Positions 9,142 to 18,549 of a DNA stretch of 64,000 nt are shown one piece after another (positions within the stretch are counted from its first letter, which is position 1; each line of letters starts with the position of its first letter). A model generated the notes under the pieces. The model saw only the letters and a list, made by a program, of their open reading frames with translations. It was not told where the DNA came from and searched no databases. This DNA is from Sagittula salina (lineage in GTDB: Bacteria > Pseudomonadota > Alphaproteobacteria > Rhodobacterales > Rhodobacteraceae), in NCBI RefSeq assembly GCF_017813235.1, contig NZ_JAGISH010000005.1:124001-188000 (forward strand), given 5' to 3'. The position numbers and the translations under genes were made by a program.

Positions 9142-9250
9142 CCTTGGGTTGCCAATTACCCGCGCGGGAGACGCTCCGCAGGAGCGGCGGGCGCAGCGCC
9201 GCCCGGCTTTGCACCCCCAAGGGCATTCCACTGCCCCCGCTGAGTCGGCC

Positions 9251-9700
9251 CTATTTCAGGAACGCCCGCCCTGCCTCGATCAGCGAAGCCAGTTGCCTTG
9301 CATCAACCTTGTCGCTCATCTTCACGTTGATCTCAGCCCCTGTGTGCGACATGTCAGCCATGGCACCGCCGACGATCTTCATCCGCATGAAGTTCGCCTG
9401 ATCGTCCACCAGACCCTGAAAGAAAAGCTTGGCCCCGGTATCCATATCGACCGCCCCCGCGGCAATGGCAGCGAGGGCACCCATGGCGTGCGGGCAAATG
9501 TAGGGGAGCCGAATGATTGGCCCCTCGGCCGGGCGGAGGACACCGCGCCGCGCGCTATCCAGCGCGGCGAGCATCATGTCCGTACTTTCCGACTGCAACT
9601 GCATCCGGATATCCGCCGTAGGCAGTCCCCGCAACTGTGCAGCCGCACTGAGGGGGACAAGCCCCACTGAAAAAGCGAGCAGAACCGTGTGAACGCGCAT
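9251..9700 (-). CDS. Putative periplasmic protein of unknown function
   Basis: I do not recognise this 149-residue protein. A signal peptide is clear (MRVHTVLLAFSVGLVPLSAAAQ). The mature part has few notable motifs: a single Cys in LPYICPHAMG and an alternating hydrophobic, probably alpha/beta, pattern. An AAGGA site precedes the ATG at 9700. It is followed by a GC-rich intergenic region and convergent to the SYLF gene. Codon use matches its neighbours. Confidence 0.7.
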   Translation of the reverse strand: MRVHTVLLAFSVGLVPLSAAAQLRGLPTADIRMQLQSESTDMMLAALDSARRGVLRPAEGPIIRLPYICPHAMGALAAIAAGAVDMDTGAKLFFQGLVDDQANFMRMKIVGGAMADMSHTGAEINVKMSDKVDARQLASLIEAGRAFLK

Positions 9701-9819
9701 GGTGAATTCCTTCCCAAAATCTCGTTGGCAACAGTGACAGAATACACGTCAAACGGGCGGCTCGCATCATATAACTTAACCATAGGGCGAATAATCGCCA
9801 TCCGGCACAATTCTGGCGT

Positions 9820-10101
9820 TCAATGGTACCGGAACTCCCCCACCACGTTGCGCCACTCCCCGGACGAGATCATCTTCCTATGGGTAAACCGGACCGAGTG
9901 CAGCGGTCCTTCTATGCTGTCCTGCCAGAACTCGATGAAGGAAAACAGTTTCGGATGGTCCGGCGCTATGTCGTAGTCCTGCCAGACAAAGGTGTTCAGC
10001 ACATGTCGGTAATCCGGCATCCGGTAGAACACCTCGGCGGTGGTCAGCCCGTAGCCCTTCAGCATCAATTCTGTCTCTGTCGGTGTCTCTGATTTCTGCA
10101 T
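9820..10101 (-). CDS. usg: Usg family protein
   Basis: This 93-residue protein matches the small alphaproteobacterial Usg family, recognised by LMLKGYGLTTAEVFYRMPDY, FVWQDYDIAPDHP, GPLHSVRFTH and the C-terminal EWRNVVGEFR. The family is strongly conserved but has no proven biochemical function; the name comes from its position upstream of a seg/trp gene in other species. Here it is divergent from gyrA, with a roughly 190-base AT-richer interval that probably carries both promoters. Confidence 0.9.
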   Translation of the reverse strand: MQKSETPTETELMLKGYGLTTAEVFYRMPDYRHVLNTFVWQDYDIAPDHPKLFSFIEFWQDSIEGPLHSVRFTHRKMISSGEWRNVVGEFRYH

Positions 10102-10294
10102 GGTATCAGCCTCAAAATTCCGATGTAGGGGAATGCTGCCAAGACTTCAGTTACTTTTCAATAAAAACAGAATGTTAGCCATGAACACCCTCGGCTGCCA
10201 AAAGCAGGACCCCAGGTGGCATTGCACCCCATATCCTGCCGGTGGTATAAGAGTGCACAACTAGATATGGCAGAATGACGGACAGGCATCTCAC

Positions 10295-13027
10295 GTGAGC
10301 GATACGCCCGAAACACCTGATAACGAAGAGAAAAAGCGGCCCACTCCTGTGGGTCCGCAGATCTCCATCGAAGACGAGATGAAGTCGAGCTATCTCGATT
10401 ACGCCATGAGCGTGATCGTGAGCCGGGCAATCCCGGATTTGCGCGACGGCCTGAAACCCGTGCATCGGCGGATTCTTTATGCGATGTACGAGGGCGGCTA
10501 CACGCCCGACAAGACCTATCGCAAATCGGCGAAGTCCGTCGGCGAGGTCATGGGTAACTACCACCCGCATGGCGACTCCGCGATCTATGATGCGCTGGTG
10601 CGCATGGCGCAGGACTTCTCCATGTCGTTGCCGCTGATCGACGGTCAGGGCAACTTTGGCTCCATGGACGGGGATTCTGCCGCGGCCATGCGCTACACAG
10701 AAGCGCGGCTGGCAAAGCCCGCATTGGCGCTGCTGACCGACATCGACAAGGAAACCGTCGACTTTCAGGACAACTACGACGGCAAGGAGCGCGAGCCGAC
10801 GGTGCTGCCCGCGCGGTACCCCAACGTTCTGGTGAACGGCTCCGAAGGGATCGCCGTCGGCATGGCAACGCGCATCCCGCCGCACAACCTCGGCGAGGTG
10901 ATCGACGCGACGCTTGCCCTGATGGAGAACCCCGATCTCTCATCCGAGGATCTGATCGACTACGTCCCGGCGCCGGACTTCCCGACCGGGGGCGTGATCC
11001 TCGGTCGGTCCGGTGCACGAAAGGCTTACACCGAAGGGCGCGGCAGCGTCATCATCCGGGCAAAGACGCGGGTCGAGGAACTGCGCAAGGATCGCTACGC
11101 AATCGTCATCGACGAGATCCCCTATCAGGTCAACAAGGCCACGATGATCGAACGGATCGCCGAGGCCGCGCGCGACAAGAAGATCGAGGGTATCGCCCAC
11201 GTTCAGGACGAGTCCGACCGTGACGGCGTGCGCGTGGTGATCGAACTGAAACGCGACGCCACCGCGGAGGTGGTGCTGAACCAGCTCTACCGCTTTACGC
11301 CGATGCAGACCTCCTTCGGCTGCAACATGCTGGCGCTGAACGGCGGGCGTCCGGAGCAGCTGACGCTGCGCGCCTTCCTGTCGGCCTTCATCGATTTTCG
11401 AGAGGATGTTATCGCCCGGCGCACCGCCTACCTTCTGCGCAAGGCGCGCGAACGGTCGCACGTCCTGTGCGGTCTGGCCGTCGCGGTGTCCAACGTCGAC
11501 GAGGTGGTGGCGACGATCCGGTCCTCCGCCGACGCACCCGAGGCGCGCCAACGCCTCATGGAACGCCGCTGGCCGGCGCAGGAAATCCTGCCCTACATTG
11601 CGCTGATCGACGACCCGACGCACAAGGCAAACGACGATGGCACCTACAACCTGTCGGAAACGCAGGCACGCGCCATCCTGGACCTGCGCCTGCAGCGCCT
11701 CACGCAGATCGGCGTGAAGGAAGTCACCGACGAGCTGGAAGATCTCGCCGCCAAGATCAAGGACTACCTCGACATCCTGTCCAGCCGCGAGCGCATCCTT
11801 GGCATCATCCGCGAAGAGATGACCAGCATCCGCGATGAGTTCGCCGTCCCCCGCCGCACGGAGATCGTCGACTGGGCGGGCGACATGGACGACGAGGACC
11901 TGATCGAAAAAGAAGACATGGTCGTCACCGTCACCGCCGGCGGCTACATAAAGCGCACCGCGTTGGCCGACTTCCGCGCGCAGAAGCGTGGCGGCAAGGG
12001 CCTGTCGGGTGGCGGACTCAAGGATGACGACGCGGTGACCACGCTGTTCGTCGCCAATACCCATACACAGTTGCTTTTCTTCACCACCGACGGCATGGCC
12101 TACAAGCTGAAGACATGGCGTCTGCCGCTGGGCAGCCGGGCCGCGCGCGGCAAGGCCATCGTCAATATCCTGCCGATCCCGGCGGGCGTCTCCATCGCCG
12201 CGATCATGCCGGTGGACCGGGACGAGGACGACTGGGACGACCTGCAGATCGTCTTTGCCACCTCCAAGGGTTCGGTGCGCCGCAACCGTCTGTCGGATTT
12301 CACAAACGTCATGCGCAACGGCAAGATCGCGATGAAGTTCGAGGGCGAGGACGAGAACACGCGCCTGATCAACGCGCGCATCTGTTCCGAAGATGACGAC
12401 ATCATGTTGGTGACCAACTCGGGCCGGGCGATCCGCTTCCCGGTGCCTGAGGTGCGCGTCTTCAACTCGCGTGCCTCCACCGGCGTGCGCGGCATTCGCC
12501 TGTCGGGCGATGACGAGGTCGTGTCAATGTCTATCATCCGCCACTTCGACGCGGAATCCGACGAGCGCGCCTCCTATCTGAAGATGCGCCGGCTCATGGC
12601 TGGCGTGACGGAAGATGAGGGCGCCGAAGAGGAAGGCAATGCCGACACCCCGCTGCCGCAGGAACGCTACGCGGAAATGTCGGCCGTGGAGAACCTCATT
12701 CTGACCATCACCGCAAAGGGGCTGGGCAAGCTTACGTCTTCCCACGACTACCCGGTGCGCGGACGTGGCGGCATGGGTGTGACCGCCTGGGAAAAGTCGA
12801 TGCGCGGCGGCGAGATCGTCGCATCCTTCCCGGTGGAGGATGGCGATCAGATCATGCTGGCGACTTCTACGGGCCAGTCGATTCGCGTGCCCGTGGACGG
12901 AATCTCTTTCCGGTCCCGCAGTGCGGGCGGTGTGAAGGTGTTCAACACCGGAACTGATGAAACGGTTGTCTCCGTGGCATGGATCGCGGAGCAGGCGGAG
13001 GACGAAGAGCCCACGCCAGAGACGTGA
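10295..13027 (+). CDS. gyrA: DNA gyrase subunit A
   Basis: The 910-residue subunit carries the breakage-reunion activity of gyrase, which introduces negative supercoils. The catalytic Tyr is residue 134 ([10 protein letters not shown]). The quinolone region [10 protein letters not shown] spans residues 90-99 and keeps Ser95 and Asp99, the equivalents of E. coli S83 and D87, so no classic resistance substitution is seen. The GyrA box QKRGGKG is at 563-569 and opens the C-terminal DNA-wrapping beta-pinwheel. Translation starts at GTG (10295) with a GGACAGG stretch upstream. A terminator-like hairpin follows the stop. Confidence 0.98.
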   Translation: MSDTPETPDNEEKKRPTPVGPQISIEDEMKSSYLDYAMSVIVSRAIPDLRDGLKPVHRRILYAMYEGGYTPDKTYRKSAKSVGEVMGNYHPHGDSAIYDALVRMAQDFSMSLPLIDGQGNFGSMDGDSAAAMRYTEARLAKPALALLTDIDKETVDFQDNYDGKEREPTVLPARYPNVLVNGSEGIAVGMATRIPPHNLGEVIDATLALMENPDLSSEDLIDYVPAPDFPTGGVILGRSGARKAYTEGRGSVIIRAKTRVEELRKDRYAIVIDEIPYQVNKATMIERIAEAARDKKIEGIAHVQDESDRDGVRVVIELKRDATAEVVLNQLYRFTPMQTSFGCNMLALNGGRPEQLTLRAFLSAFIDFREDVIARRTAYLLRKARERSHVLCGLAVAVSNVDEVVATIRSSADAPEARQRLMERRWPAQEILPYIALIDDPTHKANDDGTYNLSETQARAILDLRLQRLTQIGVKEVTDELEDLAAKIKDYLDILSSRERILGIIREEMTSIRDEFAVPRRTEIVDWAGDMDDEDLIEKEDMVVTVTAGGYIKRTALADFRAQKRGGKGLSGGGLKDDDAVTTLFVANTHTQLLFFTTDGMAYKLKTWRLPLGSRAARGKAIVNILPIPAGVSIAAIMPVDRDEDDWDDLQIVFATSKGSVRRNRLSDFTNVMRNGKIAMKFEGEDENTRLINARICSEDDDIMLVTNSGRAIRFPVPEVRVFNSRASTGVRGIRLSGDDEVVSMSIIRHFDAESDERASYLKMRRLMAGVTEDEGAEEEGNADTPLPQERYAEMSAVENLILTITAKGLGKLTSSHDYPVRGRGGMGVTAWEKSMRGGEIVASFPVEDGDQIMLATSTGQSIRVPVDGISFRSRSAGGVKVFNTGTDETVVSVAWIAEQAEDEEPTPET

Positions 13028-13050
13028 TGGACCGCCCCGATCAATCCAGG

Positions 13051-13078
13051 AACGGCCCAGGTCATGCCCGGGCCGTTT
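13051..13078 (+). terminator. Terminator-like hairpin after gyrA
   Basis: AACGGCCC (13051-13058) pairs with GGGCCGTT (13070-13077) around an 11-base loop, then a short TTT. It starts 23 bases after the gyrA stop. Confidence 0.65.
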
Positions 13079-13161
13079 CGGAGCTCAACCTCAGGATGCG
13101 CCTTACGTCAACTTAAGCAAGCACGTCATCGGCTAAAGGTCCTATATAATTGACGTTGCCA

Positions 13162-13205
13162 CCTATCCGGTTGGATAGGAAAGTTTTTGCAATAGCGTGA
13201 TTGCA
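13162..13205. promoter_or_regulatory. Two inverted repeats upstream of the LysR gene
   Basis: CCTATCC-GGTT-GGATAGG (13162-13179) is a perfect 7-base inverted repeat. TGCAAT-AGCGTG-ATTGCA (13188-13205) is a perfect 6-base inverted repeat. Both lie in an AT-rich part of the roughly 310-base gyrA-lysR interval (13028-13336), which has no gene. They are candidate operators for the LysR protein encoded 130 bases downstream, but the first could also form a transcript hairpin. Confidence 0.4.
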
Positions 13206-13336
13206 TAGACTTCACTCTTCCTTTAATTGATAAACTAGAGATACAAGCCCTTTTCGGCGCGAATTTAATCTACGTGCCTCCAGTGGTTCCATTCATTCGC
13301 ATTAGAATCAGGCGCACCGCGAAAGGAGGCCGCAAA

Positions 13337-14194
13337 ATGGACAATTGGGATGATCTGCGCTTTCTGGTGGCGCTGTCACGCACAGGAACCATGAAACTGG
13401 CGGCGCAGATGCTGGGGACCAACACGGCCACCGTGTCGCGCAGGATCGAACGCCTGTCGGAAACGCTGGGCGAACCGGCCTTCGTCAAAACGCCGGAAGG
13501 TTGGAAACCCTCCAAGGCTGTCGAAGCACTGATCCAGGTGGCACAGACCTTCGACGGCCAAATTCGGACTGCCATGCATTCGCGCGGCGGGGGCGACAAC
13601 ACCCCCGTTACGGTGCGGCTGGGCTGTATCCCATTCGTACTGCGGTACATGCTCATTCCAGGGATGGACCGGCACTTCAAAATGCTCGATGGCATCAGCA
13701 TCGTGTTCAACGACCGCCTGAACAAGGACGGGCTAGGTGACAACGACGTGGTGGTGCAACTTGATCGCCCTGCACAGGGGCGCATCATCACACGCAAGAT
13801 CGGGACCCTTCCCATGCGGCTTTACCGGCCGTTGCGGGTGCGTTGCACCGAAAGCTGGGCTGGCTTCACCGAAGCGCTGGAGGATCATCCCGTACAGCGG
13901 ATGGGGTACAACACTTTCGGTCGTCCGCCCCGGATGCGGATGGACAGCGTGGACGCGCTGCGATCAGTAATGCTGTCCATGGGCATCGCGGGTCCGCAAC
14001 CCGACATCATTGGCTCCCGCGATCCGGATCTCGTGGTTCTGGACCCCGACGCAGAGCCTTTTCTTGCAGACTTCTGGTTGCTGTACCACGAGTCGCGCCG
14101 CAGCGACCCGGTGATCCGCGCCACAGCGGATTTCGTGCTGCGCTGCTTCGAGGATGAACAGGGCTATTTGTCACGCCGCGAGGCAGCAGAGTAG
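13337..14194 (+). CDS. LysR family transcriptional regulator
   Basis: The 285-residue protein has an N-terminal winged helix-turn-helix (MDNWDDLRFLVALSRTGTMK, then AAQMLGTNTATVSRRIERL). A divergent effector-binding half follows that lacks easily recognised subfamily motifs. The ATG at 13337 has a near-perfect AAAGGAGG site, which settles the start against the longer open frame. No catabolic gene is adjacent; its target may be itself or the small membrane protein downstream. The effector is unknown. Confidence 0.88.
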   Translation: MDNWDDLRFLVALSRTGTMKLAAQMLGTNTATVSRRIERLSETLGEPAFVKTPEGWKPSKAVEALIQVAQTFDGQIRTAMHSRGGGDNTPVTVRLGCIPFVLRYMLIPGMDRHFKMLDGISIVFNDRLNKDGLGDNDVVVQLDRPAQGRIITRKIGTLPMRLYRPLRVRCTESWAGFTEALEDHPVQRMGYNTFGRPPRMRMDSVDALRSVMLSMGIAGPQPDIIGSRDPDLVVLDPDAEPFLADFWLLYHESRRSDPVIRATADFVLRCFEDEQGYLSRREAAE

Positions 14195-14326
14195 GTACCC
14201 ACACGCCGCCCTTCGGGGGGGGGGCGCAATTGTGCAACCCTGATGTTGAGCGGCGCCACGTTGCCAACACTCATTGCGTGAACCATTCTGCTCTTAGAGG
14301 CAGAACCCAACGAGAAAATTCGCACC

Positions 14327-14716
14327 ATGATGACCTCAATTTTCGGCGCGCAGCGCGTTTTGCAGGTCATCCTGGGCATGTGTCACGCACCCGGAGCATC
14401 TGAACACGCACAGACGATCGGCGGGGCATCGCATGGTTTGGTACGCGGCGTGGGGAACGGGATGACCGGCACCGCATCCGCGGCCATGATCATGGTGAAT
14501 GGTCTCTGGCTGGCGTGGGTCATTCACACGCAGGCAGTGGCTGAGTGGGGACTGCCCTTTTTCTCCGGGATGGTGATCATGCTCCCGGGCCTCGAACGGC
14601 TGGGTAGCCATGCCGTATCGAACGTGGCGTTTGTTTTCGCTCTCGCAGCGCCACTTTTCCTAGGTCGCGGCGGTCGGTTCATCCCGCTCCGCCGCGGTTG
14701 GAATGTTGCTCTCTAG
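14327..14716 (+). CDS. Possible small membrane protein, unrecognised
   Basis: This 129-residue open frame encodes about three hydrophobic segments (roughly residues 49-67, 74-90 and 96-113) and ends in a basic tail. I recognise no family. It points the same way as the LysR gene and is followed 34 bases later by a strong terminator, which supports transcription through it. The ribosome site is poor and the first 45 residues look atypical, so the true start may be later, for example Met46 or Met54. Confidence 0.4.
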   Translation: MMTSIFGAQRVLQVILGMCHAPGASEHAQTIGGASHGLVRGVGNGMTGTASAAMIMVNGLWLAWVIHTQAVAEWGLPFFSGMVIMLPGLERLGSHAVSNVAFVFALAAPLFLGRGGRFIPLRRGWNVAL

Positions 14717-14749
14717 GTTAACGATTACTTGCTTACTCTACCCTGCCTG

Positions 14750-14775
14750 AGCAGCCCTTCGGGGCTGCTTTTTTT
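14750..14775 (+). terminator. Strong intrinsic terminator
   Basis: AGCAGCCC (14750-14757), TTCG tetraloop, GGGCTGCT (14762-14769), then a seven-base T run. A second hairpin, CCCGCCC-TGAC-GGGCGGG (14805-14822), lies just before the 3' end of the convergent carboxypeptidase gene and may serve that strand. Confidence 0.9.
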
Positions 14776-14831
14776 CTTGCGGGTTACCAGGAGGCGCAGC
14801 GCAACCCGCCCTGACGGGCGGGGGGTGCCGG

Positions 14832-16307
14832 TCAAAGCGCGTAGAGGCCGCGAAACTTTTCTTCGAGGTAATCGAGCAGCGGGCCCTCCGTCGGGGGCTG
14901 GCCTGCCGCGCGGGTGATGATCTCCCGCGGGGTGCGCAAACCGCCGTCACGCTGCAGGGTGTCGCGCAGCCAGCCGGTCGCGGCGGAGGTGTCGCCCTGC
15001 GCCAGTTGGGAATCAAGCTCCGGCACGGCCGCTCGCAACGCCTTGTTCAGGCAGCCCGCATAGACGTTTCCAAGGCTGTAGGTGGGAAAGTAGCCAAACA
15101 ACCCCGCCGACCAGTGCACGTCCTGCAAGACACCGTTGGACGGCTTGTCGACGGCAAAACCGAAATCCGCTTCGAAACGGTCGTTCCACGCCGCTTCCAG
15201 ATCCGCCACGGCGAGATCGCCGGAGATCAGCCCGCGCTCCAGATCGAAGCGCAGAAGTACGTGGAGATTGTACTGCAGTTCATCCGCCTCGGTCCGGATA
15301 TAGCCGTTTCTGACCCGGTTTACCGCGCCGTAAAAGGTATCCTCGTCGGGTATGCCGAAATCCCCGAAGGTGTCACGCATCTGGCCGTAAAGCCATCCGG
15401 TGAAAGCCCGCGACCGACCAAGCTGGTTCTCGTAGATCCGGCTTTGGCTCTCGTGCACGCCCATCGACGCGCCCTGCCCGACTGGCGTCAGCCGATAGGC
15501 CGCGTCGATATTCTGCTCGTAGCAGCCGTGGCCGACCTCGTGGACCGTGGAATAAAGGCAGTTGAACGGATCGAGCGGTACAGTCCGCGTTGTGATCCGC
15601 ACGTCGTCGCCCGACCCGGAGCTGAACGGGTGCACCGCCTTGTCCACGCGCCCGCGGGTGAAGTCGTAGCCGAATGTCCGCGCCAGCAGCCGCGCCAGCT
15701 TCATCTGGCCTTTTTCGTCAAAGCTGGTGGCGAGTCCCGGCAATTCGGGACGCGACAGCACCGCCTCGCGCAGGGAAACCAGCCGGGGCCGCAGCGCGCC
15801 GAACATGGCATCGAGATCGGCGGCCTTTGCACCGGGTTCGTAGGTGTCCAGCAGCGCGTCGTACAGGTCGCCCCCCGCCGCAAGCGCGGCCGCTTCCTCG
15901 CGCCGGAGCGCGAGGATCTCCGTCAGGATCGGCGCGAAGGCGGCAAAGTTGTCGTCCGCCCTTGCCTCGGCCCAGATCAGGTGGCCCTTGCTGACCGTGC
16001 GGGCGATCGCGGTGGCCAGCGCCTCCGGCACCCGGATCGAACGTTCGTGATCCCGCCGGATCAGCCGCACCTGCGCGCGGCCAACCTCGTCCAGTGATGT
16101 TTCATCAATCGCGGCCAGCCAGTCAGCGATGCGCGGATCGGTGCGGCGCTGGTGCAGCACGCCCTCAAGGGCGGCGTTCTCCTCGCTGCGCTGCTCGGCG
16201 GCACCGCGCGGCATCACGGTTTCCTGATCCCAGCCAAGGCGGCCTGACACTTGCGCCAGCGCCTCCGTGGTACGGGTGAAAGTCATGAGGTCTTCGTAAG
16301 CGGTCAT
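14832..16307 (-). CDS. M32 family carboxypeptidase (carboxypeptidase Taq type)
   Basis: The 491-residue zinc metallocarboxypeptidase has the metal-binding HEVGH at 256-260 and the third-ligand motif HESQSR at 285-290, both hallmarks of family M32. The N-terminus YEDLMTFTRTTEALAQVSGR and the ALLDTYEPG segment also fit. These broad-specificity enzymes remove C-terminal residues from peptides in the cytoplasm. It has full length and lies five bases downstream of ctaA on the same strand, so the two may be co-transcribed. Confidence 0.95.
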   Translation of the reverse strand: MTAYEDLMTFTRTTEALAQVSGRLGWDQETVMPRGAAEQRSEENAALEGVLHQRRTDPRIADWLAAIDETSLDEVGRAQVRLIRRDHERSIRVPEALATAIARTVSKGHLIWAEARADDNFAAFAPILTEILALRREEAAALAAGGDLYDALLDTYEPGAKAADLDAMFGALRPRLVSLREAVLSRPELPGLATSFDEKGQMKLARLLARTFGYDFTRGRVDKAVHPFSSGSGDDVRITTRTVPLDPFNCLYSTVHEVGHGCYEQNIDAAYRLTPVGQGASMGVHESQSRIYENQLGRSRAFTGWLYGQMRDTFGDFGIPDEDTFYGAVNRVRNGYIRTEADELQYNLHVLLRFDLERGLISGDLAVADLEAAWNDRFEADFGFAVDKPSNGVLQDVHWSAGLFGYFPTYSLGNVYAGCLNKALRAAVPELDSQLAQGDTSAATGWLRDTLQRDGGLRTPREIITRAAGQPPTEGPLLDYLEEKFRGLYAL

Positions 16308-16312
16308 TCAGG

Positions 16313-17449
16313 TTACCCTCGTACGGACTGCGGCATGGGATAACGCGCAGCAAAACGGGCGCGCAGGATCAGTGCCCAGAGCAGGACGGCTCCCAACTGG
16401 TGCGTGATGGCGATGTGGACCTGCGCGGAATAGAGCACGGTGACGATGCCCAGCACCATCTGCACCACGAGCATGGCGAAGACCGCGTTGAACCGGAACG
16501 CCGTATCGCGGTTGGCCGACCGCCGCCCGCGCATCCAGACCACCACACCAAAGGAGAACAGAAGGTAGCCCATCATGCGATGCATGAACTGCACCAGTCC
16601 CGGATTTTCAAAGAAGTTCCGCCAGAACGGTTCCAGGTCGAACATGGCTGACGGCCAGAGCCCGCCTTCCATCAGCGGCCAGCTGGGATAATTGCGTCCC
16701 GCGTCGATCCCCGCCACCAGCGCCCCGAGGATGATCTGCAGGAAGGCCGCGTGCACCAACCCGGTCGACATCCGGAACAGCTTTGGCTCCGCGGAGCGGC
16801 GCGCCTGCATCAAGTCACGCTCGGGCCGCTTCAGAGCGTAGCTGTACCACGCGATGAAGCCGAGGATGACGAAGGCGAGACCGAGGTGCGTGGCCAGCCG
16901 GTAGGACGCCACGTCGAGCATCTCTCCACCGAGGCCGGAGGACACCATCCACCAGCCCACGGCACCCTGGACACCGCCCAGAACACCAAGGGTTGCCAGT
17001 CGACCGGTCCAGCCCGTCGGGATCTTGCGTGTCAGCAGGAAACCAAAGAACCCCAGCGCCCAGACAAGGCCGATCACCCGTCCCAGCTGCCGGTGCCCCC
17101 ATTCCCACCAGTAGATCGCCTTGAAGTCCGACAGAGTCATACCCTTGTTTTGCAACTGGTATTCCGGGATCTGCTGGTAGAGGGTGAATTCCTCCTCCCA
17201 GGCGGCCTGATCCATCGGCGGCAACGCCCCGGTGATCGGCTTCCACTCTGTGATCGACAGGCCGCTATCGGTCAGCCGGGTGAGCCCGCCCACCACGATC
17301 ATCGCCATGACAAGCGCAAAGAGAACCATCAGCCACGCCCGGATCGCGCCGCGCGCACCGCGCCCCTTTGCGTCGATCATGCCGCCTGCCGGGACCTGGC
17401 GCGGCGCGCCGCTGCCGACCTCTTCAAAAAGCTTGCGTTTTTCCGCCAT
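16313..17449 (-). CDS. ctaA: Haem A synthase (COX15/CtaA)
   Basis: The 378-residue membrane enzyme oxidises haem O to haem A for aa3-type cytochrome oxidase. About eight transmembrane helices are visible, with the conserved histidine contexts HRQLGRVIG, ATHLGLAF, FMHRMMGYLL and ITHQLGAVLLW that bind haem. I chose the ATG at 17449: a GGGAGG site lies upstream, and the 65 extra residues of the longer open frame are low-complexity Arg/Ala/Gly. The short N-terminal cytoplasmic tail before the first helix is usual in alphaproteobacteria. Confidence 0.95.
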   Translation of the reverse strand: MAEKRKLFEEVGSGAPRQVPAGGMIDAKGRGARGAIRAWLMVLFALVMAMIVVGGLTRLTDSGLSITEWKPITGALPPMDQAAWEEEFTLYQQIPEYQLQNKGMTLSDFKAIYWWEWGHRQLGRVIGLVWALGFFGFLLTRKIPTGWTGRLATLGVLGGVQGAVGWWMVSSGLGGEMLDVASYRLATHLGLAFVILGFIAWYSYALKRPERDLMQARRSAEPKLFRMSTGLVHAAFLQIILGALVAGIDAGRNYPSWPLMEGGLWPSAMFDLEPFWRNFFENPGLVQFMHRMMGYLLFSFGVVVWMRGRRSANRDTAFRFNAVFAMLVVQMVLGIVTVLYSAQVHIAITHQLGAVLLWALILRARFAARYPMPQSVRG

Positions 17450-17649
17450 AGGCTGGCCTCCCGTCGCTGCGCCTGCCCGCGCGGGGGGCGTGTCCTGCCG
17501 CCCTGCGTGGTTGCGGCGCACAATAGTGCGCCCGGCCCCGGCTGCAAGCGGATGGCGACCGGGTGCGACGCCACGACAGGCGCAGGGCCGGCCGGCGCGG
17601 TTCCCGGTCAGGTCAGAGTGACGCTCCGGACCGGGGCACCGCATCGCAG

Positions 17650-17671
17650 CAGGTCAGGTATGCCTGACCTG
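17650..17671. promoter_or_regulatory. Perfect inverted repeat upstream of the SH3b gene
   Basis: CAGGTCAGG (17650-17658), TATG, CCTGACCTG (17663-17671) is a 9-base perfect inverted repeat in the ctaA/SH3b divergent interval. It centres about 70 bases before the SH3b start. A related GGTCAGGTCAG lies near 17606. It may be an operator; nothing identifies the regulator. Confidence 0.35.
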
Positions 17672-17729
17672 GCCCGGAAGCCGGACGTTCCTACCTGAAG
17701 ACAGGGGAACAAGCCGAAAGGAGGAAGCC

Positions 17730-18113
17730 ATGTGCAAGGGCTGGGCAGTACGACTGTTGAACCGGGTGGCACTCTGCGCGCCGCTCCTGATGCCGGCGCA
17801 GAACGCGTCGGCGGACACGGCATGGGTCGCCGCAAATGCACTCAACCTGCGGAGTGGACCGGGGACGGAATATGCGCGCGTCGCCACGCTCTCCGCCTGC
17901 ACACGGGTGGATGTCGTGGGCTACGCGAACGGCTGGGCCATGGTGCGGCGCGGCGGCAAGGATTACTGGGTCGCTGGGAACTACCTGAGCGTCGCGCCCT
18001 GCAACACCGCCCCCCAGATCCCGGTCTATCGCGTGATCCGGCCCGAACACGTGAACAAGCCGCCCAGATCCATCGCGCCGCAGTACCTCAATGGGGTCTT
18101 TCGCGGCTATTGA
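17730..18113 (+). CDS. Secreted SH3b-domain protein
   Basis: The 127-residue protein has a signal peptide (about residues 1-29, ending ASADTA) and one bacterial SH3 domain. The domain is recognised by VAANALNLRSGPGTEYARVA, VDVVGYANGWAMVRRGGKDYWVAG and YLSV. Such domains bind cell-wall or protein ligands in the periplasm. A short Pro-rich C-terminal tail follows. AAAGGAGG precedes the ATG. No enzyme domain is fused, so its role is unclear. Confidence 0.85.
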   Translation: MCKGWAVRLLNRVALCAPLLMPAQNASADTAWVAANALNLRSGPGTEYARVATLSACTRVDVVGYANGWAMVRRGGKDYWVAGNYLSVAPCNTAPQIPVYRVIRPEHVNKPPRSIAPQYLNGVFRGY

Positions 18114-18502
18114 TCCGCAGCGTTTCAAGCCCTGGGTCGGGTAATCCCCACCTAAGGGTTTCCTGACTTCCAGAACAATCAATCCGGGAATAAATTGGGT
18201 CGTGGACGTTTCGCAGGGCGCGTTTCGCTCTCGCCTTGGAAGATACGACCGGGGCCCGGCACGGTTCCGCGCCAACCCGGTGCTCCACTCCCCGGGAGCA
18301 CAAACGGCAACCGCGCGAAGCTCTGTCCCGACCCGGTACGGCAGGATGTGTCCCGGACCCAGGCAGCAGGCGGATTCCATGGCTGCGGGTCCACGGTCGC
18401 AGGTTCGGACACCCTGCCTGCCGGAGGTCGCTCCGCGCTCGGGCGCGACGATCCCCGGCCCCATTCTCGGATCGCCTCCCTCCCTGGGCGGTCCGGCCCA
18501 CT
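18114..18502 (+). other. Non-coding stretch, possibly a structured RNA or long 3' UTR
   Basis: About 390 bases contain no credible gene on either strand but end at a strong plus-strand terminator. Several inverted repeats suggest RNA structure: GTGCTCC/GGAGCAC (18280-18286 with 18295-18301) and GGTCGT/ACGACC pairing across about 45 bases near 18199-18250. I looked for RNase P RNA, tmRNA, SRP RNA and 6S RNA signatures and did not find them. It could be an independent small RNA, a long 3' UTR of the SH3b gene, or neither. Confidence 0.3.
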
Positions 18503-18537
18503 GGCCGACCGCGCTTCAGATCGCGGTCGGCCTTTTT
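18503..18537 (+). terminator. Strong intrinsic terminator
   Basis: GGCCGACCGC (18503-18512) pairs perfectly with GCGGTCGGCC (18523-18532) around a 10-base loop and is followed by TTTTT. It points in the plus direction and faces the convergent trmJ gene. Confidence 0.88.
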
Positions 18538-18549
18538 CTCTGCCCGCCC

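Noticed and set aside
10375..10600. Quinolone-resistance substitutions in GyrA
   Set aside because: The equivalents of E. coli Ser83 and Asp87 are both unchanged.
18388..18420. tRNA-like stretch CGCAGGTTCGG with flanking repeats in the non-coding region
   Set aside because: The T-arm geometry fails and no acceptor, D-arm or anticodon stem can be drawn around it.
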